Source: an uncultured bacterium (lineage in GTDB: Bacteria; Desulfobacterota; WTBG01). Taken from it: DNA of 7,814 nt. A program made the position numbers and the translations under genes. The stretch is taken from NCBI GenBank assembly GCA_938024025.1, contig CALJBY010000334.1, forward strand, positions 1-7,814. The letters run 5' to 3'. Positions 1 through 7,428 of the stretch are shown piece by piece. Below the pieces are notes generated by a model. That model was not told where the DNA came from. It did not search any database and saw nothing but the letters and a program-made list of their open reading frames with translations. Numbering within the stretch: the stretch's first letter is position 1; the number at the start of each line of letters is the position of its first letter.

Positions 1-88
1 ATTATAAGTGGAGCAAGGGGTTTTTAGAGCAGACAATTAACCGCGCTCTTATCGAACATAATGAGTATGCCTTACAAATCTGTTTTCA

Positions 89-118
89 TTGACACATCCT
101 TTGATTATTTGATACATT
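89..118 (+). promoter_or_regulatory. Predicted sigma-70-type promoter of the esterase gene
   Basis: An exact TTGACA (89-94) is followed after 18 nt by TACATT (113-118), which matches 4 of 6 bases of the -10 consensus. The overlapping GATACA at 111-116 is a poorer alternative with 16-nt spacing. The region lies about 40 nt upstream of the esterase start, a sensible 5' leader length, and the surroundings are AT-rich. The call rests on motif matching by eye only. Confidence 0.5.
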
Positions 119-143
119 TATCACATCAAGAATTTCAACCATC

Positions 144-149
144 AAGGAG
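144..149 (+). promoter_or_regulatory. Shine-Dalgarno site deciding the GTG start of the esterase
   Basis: AAGGAG lies 9 nt upstream of the GTG at 159-161. No ATG lies in the right frame between the site and the signal peptide, so this site fixes the unusual GTG start. Confidence 0.75.
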
Positions 150-158
150 AATAAGACC

Positions 159-1667
159 GTGAAAAAGACCGCCTTTCTACTCACGACCCTTTTTACCCTC
201 TCTTTACACAGTGCATGCGATGTGCTTTACCCTGATGGCCAATTTCGTTTACTGGTTACAACAAAATCAGGAATCATTGAGGGCATGGAAGGAGAAACAG
301 CTCTTTATTTCAAGGGGATTCCCTATGCGGAACCCCCGGTGGAAAGTTTACGATGGCAGGCCCCTGCTGATAAAACGCCGTGGCAAGGTACTCTTAGGGC
401 CCATGAATTTTCCAAGGCATGCCCCCAGATATCCCCTTCTTATGTAGAGGAGGCGGTGGAATGGGATGAGAACTGCCTGTGCCTTAATATCTACCGCCCA
501 AAAGAAAACATAAAGAATCTCCCTGTTATGATGTTCATACATGGCGGATCTTTTATGGACGGTGCAGGTTCCATTGCCACCTACGATGGGGAATGGCTCG
601 CGCAGAATAAAAAAATTGTGCTGGTAACCATAAATTACCGGCTGAGAGACCTCGGTTTTTTGTATCTGCCAGAAGCAGGTATTATCGGTAACTTCGGTAT
701 CCGCGACCAGATAAAGGCCCTTGAGTGGCTAAATACCAATATAGAAGCCTTTGGGGGTGACCCAGATAATATTACAGTATTTGGCGAGTCTGCAGGGGGT
801 ATCAGTATTGGGTTGCTGCTGGCGATTGCTCCTGAGCTCTTTCATAAGGCAATAATCCAAAGCGGCTTTATCTACACTAACCCGGAAACGATCTCAGAAG
901 AAAATGCCTTAGAGGAAGGGCAGAGATTCGTGCAGGAAATCGGCTGCGAGGGCGCTCAAGATATTGCAGCGTGCCTGCGATCAAAGCCTACAGAAGAAGT
1001 GCTGGCTATCACCACAGCAAGCACCCCGGTTTTGGACGGTGAATTTCTTACCGATATGCCCCTTCCCCTCATTGTTGAGGGTGAGGGGAAAGATACCCCG
1101 CTCATCATGGGGGTTAATGAGGATGAGGGGGCATTTTTCGCACTTGGATTTGGAATCAGCACAGAAGATGACTACGAAAACTGGGTGCATGATAATTATC
1201 CCGATATTGCCGATCAGATCCTCAGGATGTATCCTGCATCTAACTATGATAATCCGGTCAGGGCCGCTGCCAATGTGTTCGCCGACTCTCTCTTTGTCTG
1301 TCCAACCAGAAAAGCACTGACAAGTCTCTCAGAGGTTAATAACACTCTGTATCATTATCGCTTTACCTACCCTCCCAAAGTGGGCAGGGAATTAGGTGTC
1401 GGTGCCTTTCATGGGGCAGAGTTGTATTATATTTTCCACACCTTTGCAGATGAAGCAGAAGAGGCGGAACAAGTATCGCAAAACATTTCCGAACTGTGGA
1501 CTACATTCGCGTATGAAGGCACTCCGTCTTCGGGCAGTACAACATGGGAGCCGTTCACCTCTCTTTCTCAACCATATCTCACCATCAACAACGAACTCTC
1601 TACAGGAATGGATCTTAGAAAGGAGCAATGTGATTTATTGGACTGCTGTGATTGGTATTTCCCTTAA
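159..1667 (+). CDS. Exported type B carboxylesterase (alpha/beta-hydrolase, para-nitrobenzyl esterase-like)
   Basis: The predicted enzyme hydrolyses carboxylic esters and acts outside the cytoplasm. The 502-aa length is normal for carboxylesterase family B. The GTG start is supported by AAGGAG 9 nt upstream. Residues 1-20 form a signal peptide (KK, then a hydrophobic run) ending in Cys20; the LHSAC context is an imperfect lipobox, so it may be a lipoprotein or be cut by signal peptidase I. Oxyanion-hole HGG is at 128-130, nucleophile Ser211 lies in GESAGG, Glu323 in NEDEG and His418 in GAFHGAE, so the catalytic triad is complete. Cys88 (ACPQ) and Cys106 (ENCLCLNIY) match the family's conserved first disulfide. 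The C-terminus is Cys-rich (CDLLDCCDWYFP), which is unusual. It is a single gene with its own promoter and terminator, converging on the minus-strand genes. The physiological substrate cannot be told from sequence. Confidence 0.93.
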   Translation: MKKTAFLLTTLFTLSLHSACDVLYPDGQFRLLVTTKSGIIEGMEGETALYFKGIPYAEPPVESLRWQAPADKTPWQGTLRAHEFSKACPQISPSYVEEAVEWDENCLCLNIYRPKENIKNLPVMMFIHGGSFMDGAGSIATYDGEWLAQNKKIVLVTINYRLRDLGFLYLPEAGIIGNFGIRDQIKALEWLNTNIEAFGGDPDNITVFGESAGGISIGLLLAIAPELFHKAIIQSGFIYTNPETISEENALEEGQRFVQEIGCEGAQDIAACLRSKPTEEVLAITTASTPVLDGEFLTDMPLPLIVEGEGKDTPLIMGVNEDEGAFFALGFGISTEDDYENWVHDNYPDIADQILRMYPASNYDNPVRAAANVFADSLFVCPTRKALTSLSEVNNTLYHYRFTYPPKVGRELGVGAFHGAELYYIFHTFADEAEEAEQVSQNISELWTTFAYEGTPSSGSTTWEPFTSLSQPYLTINNELSTGMDLRKEQCDLLDCCDWYFP

Positions 1668-1719
1668 AGTAAAATTTTAGAAAATAGCATAATAGGTTCA
1701 CTGGCACATTACGAAAACG

Positions 1720-1759
1720 CCTCAGAAAATAATTTCAGGAATTTTCTGAGGTATTTTTT
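1720..1759 (+). terminator. Intrinsic terminator after the esterase gene
   Basis: A perfect 11-bp stem (CCTCAGAAAAT at 1720-1730 with ATTTTCTGAGG at 1741-1751) encloses a 10-nt loop and is followed by TATTTTTTA. It lies about 50 nt after the esterase stop. On the minus strand the same stem is followed only by CGTTTTCG, so it would stop transcription from the converging nitroreductase gene less well. Confidence 0.88.
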
Positions 1760-1982
1760 ATTCCCAACATCTAAGCGTAGGGTAGATGTGATGTCAATCG
1801 TCAAAAAAGACAATTTAAGGATGACAATGTGTTAACCTTACTGCCATGCTTTCCAACTATTGACAAACCAAAATATTACTACTACCAAATCTATGTTAAG
1901 AAAAAATCCCTCCGATCGTGGCCTCTGATTGTTGCAAGTATCCAACACTTTTTTGCTCATTATACCCACCATGCATGAAAAC
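1760..1982. other. AT-rich convergent intergenic stretch, no gene seen
   Basis: Together with the terminator this fills the 315-bp gap between the converging esterase and nitroreductase genes. I see no convincing ORF, RNA gene or second terminator. A minus-strand open frame covering 1838-2026 runs out of frame into the nitroreductase 3' end, has no recognisable motif and is not called. Confidence 0.5.
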
Positions 1983-2660
1983 TCACTTTCCGTATCCCAA
2001 TGGCATAATGTAGAGCGGTATTTCATCTTTGCTTAACTTAAGACAACCTCGTACCCCTTCCACACTCAGCGCTCCTACAAGGCGAGTTCTTAAACCTAAA
2101 GCATTTGCTATTAAATACACATTTTGTCCAATCGTCCCCGCCGAGGCATAGGCAGCATTTAACCTCATATCCTTTGACATAAAATCCGGAATCATAGACG
2201 GGTCACCGGTTAAGAGCAGAACTAAAGATGCAGTTTCGGTTCCCCCTGCACCACCACGTTTCGAACCAACATCTTTCCTTGCATCTTTAGTGGAACGTGA
2301 TAGTAATGTATTCTGCATGGCATCATATAAATAAATCCCGCTGTTAGAAAGAACATATATGCGGATAACCTCCATTCCAAAAAGCGCTGGTGCCGTCCGC
2401 TTTCCGTCTTCCCTGTTAATTCCATTGGCTGACCAGAGAATCGTCGATAATTCTTTTATACTAACCTCTTTTACTGAAAACTCTTCGGTGGATTTTCTTA
2501 ACTCAAATGCCTTCATTAGATCAACATCTATTTTTGATTGCGGTTTTTCAAGCACTATATCAGATCCTCGGGGGGAATCAGAAAAATAGCGGTCGGGAAC
2601 ACTCCGGCAGGACATCGATAAAAAAATAATGGGTAGCACAAAAAAAATATTTCTTTTCAT
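1983..2660 (-). CDS. Exported SagB/ThcOx-like nitroreductase-family protein
   Basis: This 225-aa protein belongs to the FMN-dependent nitroreductase fold, closest by pattern to the SagB/ThcOx dehydrogenase branch. Visible signs are the N-terminal RKSTEEFS (55-62), where the family binds the FMN phosphate, the segment LSTILWSANGINREDGKRTA (71-90), the helix with AGTIGQNVYLIANALGL (174-190), and the closing MPLGYG (219-224). Residues 1-18 are a signal peptide (MKRN, hydrophobic run, then LSMSC). The lipobox is imperfect, so lipid attachment is uncertain. The start is fixed by AAGGAG 7 nt upstream. Export is odd for a flavoprotein of this fold, since most members are cytoplasmic. The gene looks more AT-rich by eye than the exporter genes upstream and may be a later arrival. 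It is the last gene of the minus-strand run, 89 bp after the lipoprotein gene. The substrate is unknown. Confidence 0.85.
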   Translation of the reverse strand: MKRNIFFVLPIIFLSMSCRSVPDRYFSDSPRGSDIVLEKPQSKIDVDLMKAFELRKSTEEFSVKEVSIKELSTILWSANGINREDGKRTAPALFGMEVIRIYVLSNSGIYLYDAMQNTLLSRSTKDARKDVGSKRGGAGGTETASLVLLLTGDPSMIPDFMSKDMRLNAAYASAGTIGQNVYLIANALGLRTRLVGALSVEGVRGCLKLSKDEIPLYIMPLGYGK

Positions 2661-2668
2661 GACATAAC

Positions 2669-2675
2669 TCCTTTT
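2669..2675 (-). promoter_or_regulatory. Shine-Dalgarno site of the nitroreductase gene
   Basis: On the minus strand AAGGAG precedes the ATG (2660-2658) by about 7 nt, supporting that start over other candidates. A second ATG in the spacer (GTTATGTC) is out of frame and ends almost at once. Confidence 0.7.
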
Positions 2676-2749
2676 TAAGGCATTACACAGGCTGCAGCAG
2701 ACCTCGCTTACTCTCGGTGACCTCCTTCTTTCTATATGATAGCGAGAAA

Positions 2750-3586
2750 CTACTCTTCTCGTTTGTCAGTAACCGAAAGCTCGATATGAGCTTCCTGAGC
2801 GACGTAGTTTAAATCAACCATCCAGCGGTCTTTTACGCTCTGCCACGGTTCCTGGTTCATGAGCACAAGTCCTTCATGCAGGTGCCTTGTGACTGCTTCT
2901 CTCTCAGCATCACCCTCAATTTCCCAGAGGGCCTGTGCATAAAAGACGTGGTTCTTGGGATACTCAGGATACCTCCGCACTGCTTCCTGCAAGAGCTCCA
3001 GGGCCCTGTCCCCATCTCCAATTCCCTGGGGCCAGGGAGGTGCCATCAGGTAGAGCATGCCTAAGACCCGGTACGGTCCTCCGTAGTTAACATCCGGTGA
3101 CAACTCCAGGGCCTTCTCTAAACTGGACACCAGCCGGTCGAGATTCTTTAAAGCCACCGTTGGGTGTTCTTTGATGGCAATTCCCAGATTGACCGCCAGG
3201 TAGTAATAAACATCACCACGGCCTTGAGCGCTTTCCGCAAGGGCACGTTCAGCCCACCTCACACCCTCTGAGGCAAAACGCTCTCGCCTGATCTGATCCG
3301 TTTCTATCCGGTCTGCCAACAAAAAACAGAGATGTGCTCCCGCTGCGGTTTGATGAATGGGATCACCTTTCACATTTCTTACCAGATTAAGGGCACATTC
3401 CAGGATGAAGGTGTCAGTAGTATCATTGAACGTGTGGAGGTTTTCTTCCAATTGCACCGGTGTCCATTGTGGGCATTCATCCGAAGGGTACAGGTAAACT
3501 ATATCTTTCCTGAGAGAAAATGTGCAACCGGCAAGAAAAGAGCAGAGCAGGAAAAACCCCGTGAGAGAGAATAAGAAGTTACGCAT
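2750..3586 (-). CDS. TPR-repeat lipoprotein resembling the TRAP-associated TatT family
   Basis: This 278-aa lipoprotein has a clear signal: residues 1-17 are hydrophobic and a canonical lipobox LAGC ends at Cys21. The rest is helical and TPR-like: repeats around 107-120 (RWAERALAESA), 145-165 (LDRLVSSLEKALELSPD), and 193-220 (DRALELLQEAVRRYPEYPKN, then HVFYAQALWE). The stretch GGPYRVLGMLYLMAPPWP (169-186) followed by GIGDGDRALELL is the hallmark I associate with TatT, a trimeric periplasmic TPR lipoprotein that partners TRAP binding proteins. The family call is from memory of the pattern. No TRAP permease is present; instead a PhnD-like binding protein and an RND exporter lie upstream on the same strand. 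A role as scaffold or ligand-handover protein in the periplasm is inference. The ATG start has no strong Shine-Dalgarno sequence, but the signal peptide supports it. Confidence 0.78.
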   Translation of the reverse strand: MRNFLFSLTGFFLLCSFLAGCTFSLRKDIVYLYPSDECPQWTPVQLEENLHTFNDTTDTFILECALNLVRNVKGDPIHQTAAGAHLCFLLADRIETDQIRRERFASEGVRWAERALAESAQGRGDVYYYLAVNLGIAIKEHPTVALKNLDRLVSSLEKALELSPDVNYGGPYRVLGMLYLMAPPWPQGIGDGDRALELLQEAVRRYPEYPKNHVFYAQALWEIEGDAEREAVTRHLHEGLVLMNQEPWQSVKDRWMVDLNYVAQEAHIELSVTDKREE

Positions 3587-3663
3587 CGTCCGTTTGTAGG
3601 TTGAAGGTTACTAGAAAAAAATAAAGAAGTCCGAAGCCAGGCACAAGAGAAAAACCGGAGTGA

Positions 3664-3741
3664 TGGAGTATTGGAGAGCTGGAGTACTGGTAAGGCAATA
3701 GGAAAATCAATACTCCATTATTCCAACACTCCATTACTCCA
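3664..3741. repeat. Imperfect inverted repeat built of TGGAGTATTGG-type units
   Basis: The left arm at 3664-3690 and right arm at 3715-3741 are each 27 nt, pair at 22 of 27 positions and enclose a 24-nt loop. Each arm is itself made of about three tandem variants of TGGAGTAnTGG, so the element is both tandem and inverted. A short T-run follows on the plus strand (3745-3749), and on the minus strand TTTTT occurs about 9 nt beyond the arm. It lies between the binding-protein and lipoprotein genes, so it could act as an attenuator or mRNA-stabilising hairpin, or it could be a dispersed genomic repeat. Confidence 0.7.
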
Positions 3742-3762
3742 ATCTTTTTCATTCTCTGTCAA
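3733..3762 (-). promoter_or_regulatory. Weak candidate promoter for the lipoprotein gene
   Basis: On the minus strand an exact TTGACA (3762-3757) is followed after 18 nt by AGTAAT (3738-3733), which matches 4 of 6 bases but has the wrong first two. If real, it gives the lipoprotein-nitroreductase pair its own promoter, and transcription would begin inside the inverted repeat. Confidence 0.25.
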
Positions 3763-3806
3763 TAGCGCAAATCTACGATAGAATCTAAGCCCCTAAGATC
3801 GGCCGG

Positions 3807-4676
3807 TTATCGTTGGGCGTTCCACAGGGTGATGATTGTTTTAAAGGCCTGCTCATCTGCAGTAACAAACCTTTCTATCCCGAACAGCTCGCAGAGTTGT
3901 TTGCCATCCCGGTGTTCGCACATTTTCTCAAGGGCTTTTAAGAAACGGTTTCGCTGCTCTGGGGTAGTCCTTTTCCCGTTAGCCACTAATCCCACGAGGG
4001 GAATCTCTTCAGAGGTGAAAGCTACCTCAAGTTCACTCGCAAAGGGAAGTGAACCGAGGGCACGGTACTGCTGGGAATTGACCATAACCGCATCGAGATC
4101 CCCCTTAACCAGGGCTCTCAGAGAACGGAGCGCCCGCCGGGAGCCTTTCAAGATAAAGAAGGATGCTGGGTCCACTTTACCCTGCAAGATGACTCGCTTG
4201 AAGAACACCGTTTCTTCCACAAGCGAACCTCCCAGGGTCTTTCCCTTGAGTTTCTCGATGGAAGTGAAGGTCCCCTTGCGAACCACTATGCGGTACTTAT
4301 CAGAACTGCTCCCGTTGATGACGGGTTGAACCAGGGGGATGAGATTGCGTTTCTCACGATATGCTAAAAAAGTACCCAGTGTGGTAATCGCAAATTGGGG
4401 CTTTTCCTCATCAAGATGTGTTGCACACTCATTTATGTGCGTCGTGAAAAGGCTTGTCATGGAACCTGCGGTCCAATCCCCAGCCTCTTCAACCACCCGC
4501 AGCATGGTGTCTGTGGCCGATTGAGCATCCTGGGACCGTGCAGAACCTCCAGGATAACAGATCAAAACGGTCATCGGACTTGAAGGAGCTGTTTGGACTT
4601 CCCGGGCAAGGCCAATGCCAGGTATAGACCAGGCAAGGAGCATCACTGTCAGCAGATGGAAATGTTTACCTAACAT
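3807..4676 (-). CDS. Periplasmic PhnD-like solute-binding protein
   Basis: This is a 289-aa exported binding protein of the PhnD-like family (phosphate/phosphonate-type ABC binding proteins). I chose the ATG at 4676 rather than the first ATG at 4721: it has AGGAG 8 nt upstream, gives an 11-bp overlap with the exporter stop, and places a clean signal peptide at the N-terminus (MLGKHFHLL to GIGLA, cleavage near residue 24). Family signs are LICYPGG (38-44, first strand), FAITTLGTFLA (95-105), the KYRIVVRKG strand and EKLKGKTLGG (127-150), GDLDAVMVNS (192-201), and the C-terminal EEIPLVGLVANGKRTTPEQR with a closing helix. No ABC permease or ATPase gene is adjacent; the partner in the operon is an RND exporter. 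The ligand is unknown, and phosphonate should not be assumed. The overlap implies translational coupling. Confidence 0.85.
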   Translation of the reverse strand: MLGKHFHLLTVMLLAWSIPGIGLAREVQTAPSSPMTVLICYPGGSARSQDAQSATDTMLRVVEEAGDWTAGSMTSLFTTHINECATHLDEEKPQFAITTLGTFLAYREKRNLIPLVQPVINGSSSDKYRIVVRKGTFTSIEKLKGKTLGGSLVEETVFFKRVILQGKVDPASFFILKGSRRALRSLRALVKGDLDAVMVNSQQYRALGSLPFASELEVAFTSEEIPLVGLVANGKRTTPEQRNRFLKALEKMCEHRDGKQLCELFGIERFVTADEQAFKTIITLWNAQR

Positions 4677-7422
4677 CCTCTTTTCTCCTAAAAAGCACTT
4701 GCGCAAGGGCAGGTGACACAACCAGCGCTGCCACCAGGCAACAACACAAACCTATAGTGATAGTAACACCTAAGAGGGAAATTCCCTGGTAACTGGCCAG
4801 CATGATGGCTCCCAGTCCGGCCAGGGTAGTACCGGCAGCGAGCATAATGGCCCTTCCAGCCTTCTGTGCGACGCTCCACGGAGAGAGATCCTTGAGTTCG
4901 AGTCTCCGGTAACCGAACCATACTCCATAGTCCACGGCAAGGCCTATCATTAAGGGAAGGGCAATGATATTTGCATAGTTGAATGTAATGTTTGCAAGAT
5001 AGAGAATTCCCATCATCCAGCCCCCACCGATCAAGAGGGGAATAAAGACAATGAGAAAACCCCGAATACTCCTCAACATCAGCAATATCCAAATACTGGC
5101 CAGGGAAACACCTAAAAGCGCGCTTAAGCGAAGGCGTTTGAGGACCACTTGAGAAAACCACTGGTGGGTAACGGGAGGACCCGTGACATTTTTTGAGACA
5201 CGGTAAACCTCTTTAACCAGTTGATCCAAACTGTCAGGATCGTAAACCGATTGGGCAGGAAAGGCATAGACGGCAATCGTACCATCCTCGGCAAAGAAGC
5301 GCTCCCGCAGCTGGTCGGGTAAATCTCCAGGGCTTAATCCGTTGGCACTTGTCCAAGTTTCCAGTATACCGAGACCCGTCTCAGCGTAGTGTAACAGGGA
5401 GTGAAAATAGCCCTGGGTCCTTTCCCGGGCCCTTTTTGGATTTTCCTTGACTTCATCCATCACCTTTTCCAGGCTGGAAAGTATCTGGTAGAGCACCTCA
5501 AGCAACTGTTCATGCCCGGCAGAGAGGGCCATTTCCGCAGCATCATCGAGTAGGCGCCCGGTCTTTTCTAAAGCGATCTCTATCTGCTGCAGATTCTTTT
5601 CAGTGAGCTCAGCTTTTCCCAGGGTTACAAGCTGCTTGAGACGATAAGACTCCGAAATGATCTCACCTATCTGCCGTGCCTGCCCTGCCCTGGTCATTGC
5701 ATCAGGGGGAAACAGGTAGGTTAACGATTCAACCCGTCCCACAGAGGAAAGCTGAACTGCCTCATCAGCCAGCCTTCTGGCCTCCTCCATGGTTGATGCA
5801 GTGAAGAGTATCGTCTCGGCCTGAAAGTCACTCTCCTCAACCATTTTCCGCTGATAGTAAACCGCCTCAGAATCTTTGGGAAGCATGGCAAGCACATCGT
5901 AGTTAAAGGGAATCTCAGTACTCCAGAAGGCACCAGCACCAGCAGTAACCACTGCAAAAGCGAGCAGGTAGACGTGGCCATAGCTTAACAGTTTCTTGCT
6001 GAAAGATTTCTCGCGAGCTTCAGGGACAGGGACCTTTTTAGAAGAACGGATCGGCTTCCACGACGGAGGTAACACCGCAAAAAGTGCCGGCTGGATTACA
6101 AACGTGGAGAGTACAATCATGAATACCCCCATGCCTGCAACCACACCGAGTTCTGCAAAGCCCGTGAAGGGCACCGTGGTAAGTGCAATAAAAATGAGTA
6201 TGGTGGCCATGCTCGCTGTTATCAGTGCTTTACCAGAGGCAGCAACCCCCTTGGCAATGCCATCCACCAGAGTTCGACCCTTGGCAAGCTCCTCGATGAT
6301 TCGAGTACTCATAAATATTCCGTAATCTACTCCCAGCCCAAAGAGGACCGCGGTAAACCCGGACGTCAGCAGGGTGAGGTGACCGATACAGACAGAGGTG
6401 AGGGCCAGATTAAAGAGTGTTCCGAGACCCATGGGGACAAATACAAGCAAGGCCCACTTAAGAGAGCGGAGCCAGAGGAAAATCAGCAAGAGGATCAGCA
6501 CACCTGCGGTGCACAAAACAAGAACAATATCTTTCTGGAGAGCTATATATTCCTCGTAGGTAACCGCCGGCAATCCTGTAAGACCCACCGTGGGAACCTG
6601 CATACCTGCTGATCCGTACTCCTGGCGGAGGTCTTCCACCGTCTCTTTTACAGCCTCTACAAATGGTGCTATAATATTCAGTTCTTCTGAAGAGTTGGAC
6701 GATTTCACAAACAAAAAGAGGGCATCTCCTTCACGGGAGGCAAAGTATCCTCCCCCTTCCACAAAGCGCTTTGCCCCCGGGTGTGAGATAAGTTCATGCC
6801 AGGGGATTGATTCAGGAGTTTCTTGAGATATGAGAAAACGATACCACTGTTTAAAAAAGAAGAGGAGTAGAGAAAGACGTCTTTCAGTGGTTTTAAGGTC
6901 ACTGTCACCGTTTGAAAGTGCGGGCGGATTATCCAGCCGGTCTGCAGCTTCCTCCAGGGCTTCACCCCACTCAGCTGCACGTGTGACAGCATTCGGACCG
7001 GCGAATCCATTGAGCACGGAGGTGAATTGCGAAAGCTGTTCAGGTGGCACCAGGAGATAACCATGTTGGAGTACAAAGCGCGTATCGAATCTCTCCATGG
7101 CATGTCTGATTTCCGGTCTCTGCCGAAGCCTCCCTGCCAGTTCGGTGGCAAACTCCTTAAGCTGTGCTTGAGGAGCATCTTCGACAACCACCACCAGTTC
7201 AGAAACTGCACCAAATTTTTGCAAAAAGCTTTCGAGGCGCTGATAGACGTCAATGTACTTGGGGAACAGAGCATTCCTGGCAGTATAAATCTTAAGCGTA
7301 CTGGTTCCCCAGGCAGCCAATCCAGTCACTAGAAAAACCACGATCAATACGCGCCAGGGATAGCGGGCAATAGCCCGTGCAGTTTTTTCAATGAAAGGGA
7401 GAGCAGATGATTGTGTAGTGAT
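4666..7422 (-). CDS. RND/MMPL-superfamily exporter, 12 membrane helices, non-standard start
   Basis: A large proton-driven inner-membrane exporter of the RND superfamily (MMPL/HpnN-like type, which moves lipids or other hydrophobic molecules). Counting from the TTG at 7347: TM1 at 1-14, periplasmic domain about 18-270, TM2-6 about 272-426 with GLGVDYG (337-343, Asp341), TM7 about 458-476, a second periplasmic domain about 480-735 with a long helical, probably coiled-coil part (555-645), and TM8-12 about 740-886 with GLAVDYG (802-808, Asp806). The two GxxVDYG motifs mark the internal duplication and proton-relay positions. TTG at 7347 would begin inside TM1 with no Shine-Dalgarno sequence. The frame stays open to 7443 and encodes a typical basic lead-in (IEKTARAIARYPWRV) before TM1. 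GGGAGG at 7434-7429 points to ATC at 7422, giving 918 aa. Residues up to 7347 are certain; the exact start is not. HpnN, or a general MMPL lipid exporter, is the nearest guess. Confidence 0.88.
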   Translation of the reverse strand: MTTQSSALPFIEKTARAIARYPWRVLIVVFLVTGLAAWGTSTLKIYTARNALFPKYIDVYQRLESFLQKFGAVSELVVVVEDAPQAQLKEFATELAGRLRQRPEIRHAMERFDTRFVLQHGYLLVPPEQLSQFTSVLNGFAGPNAVTRAAEWGEALEEAADRLDNPPALSNGDSDLKTTERRLSLLLFFFKQWYRFLISQETPESIPWHELISHPGAKRFVEGGGYFASREGDALFLFVKSSNSSEELNIIAPFVEAVKETVEDLRQEYGSAGMQVPTVGLTGLPAVTYEEYIALQKDIVLVLCTAGVLILLLIFLWLRSLKWALLVFVPMGLGTLFNLALTSVCIGHLTLLTSGFTAVLFGLGVDYGIFMSTRIIEELAKGRTLVDGIAKGVAASGKALITASMATILIFIALTTVPFTGFAELGVVAGMGVFMIVLSTFVIQPALFAVLPPSWKPIRSSKKVPVPEAREKSFSKKLLSYGHVYLLAFAVVTAGAGAFWSTEIPFNYDVLAMLPKDSEAVYYQRKMVEESDFQAETILFTASTMEEARRLADEAVQLSSVGRVESLTYLFPPDAMTRAGQARQIGEIISESYRLKQLVTLGKAELTEKNLQQIEIALEKTGRLLDDAAEMALSAGHEQLLEVLYQILSSLEKVMDEVKENPKRARERTQGYFHSLLHYAETGLGILETWTSANGLSPGDLPDQLRERFFAEDGTIAVYAFPAQSVYDPDSLDQLVKEVYRVSKNVTGPPVTHQWFSQVVLKRLRLSALLGVSLASIWILLMLRSIRGFLIVFIPLLIGGGWMMGILYLANITFNYANIIALPLMIGLAVDYGVWFGYRRLELKDLSPWSVAQKAGRAIMLAAGTTLAGLGAIMLASYQGISLLGVTITIGLCCCLVAALVVSPALAQVLFRRKEDVR

Positions 7423-7428
7423 TATATA

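Noticed and set aside
27..50. AGAGC/GCTCT inverted repeat in the esterase leader
   Set aside because: Only 5 bp of pairing around a 14-nt loop, upstream of the predicted promoter; likely chance.
964..1320. Plus-strand open frame inside the esterase
   Set aside because: It lies wholly within a well-supported gene in another frame and its translation shows no domain pattern.
1838..2026. Small minus-strand frame overlapping the nitroreductase 3' end
   Set aside because: No ribosome site, no motif, and it starts inside the nitroreductase coding region in another frame.
3664..3741. Short repeated units as a CRISPR array
   Set aside because: Units are about 10 nt, vary in sequence and lack unique spacers of constant length.
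3664..3749. Inverted repeat plus T-run as a plus-strand intrinsic terminator
   Set aside because: No plus-strand gene lies upstream to terminate, and the stem is long, imperfect and has a 24-nt loop.
3829..4329. 166-codon plus-strand open frame opposite the PhnD-like gene
   Set aside because: It is antisense to a gene with clear family motifs; its Ser/Arg-rich low-complexity translation is typical of a shadow frame.
4677..4721. Upstream ATG at 4721 as the start of the PhnD-like gene
   Set aside because: It would add 15 residues before a clean signal peptide and enlarge the overlap with the exporter to 56 bp; the ATG at 4676 has a proper ribosome site.
5996..6325. Plus-strand open frame opposite the exporter
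   Set aside because: Antisense to conserved membrane helices including the GLGVDYG motif; no independent evidence for coding.
6705..7274. 189-codon minus-strand open frame inside the exporter gene
   Set aside because: It is a different frame of the exporter coding region with no recognisable protein pattern.
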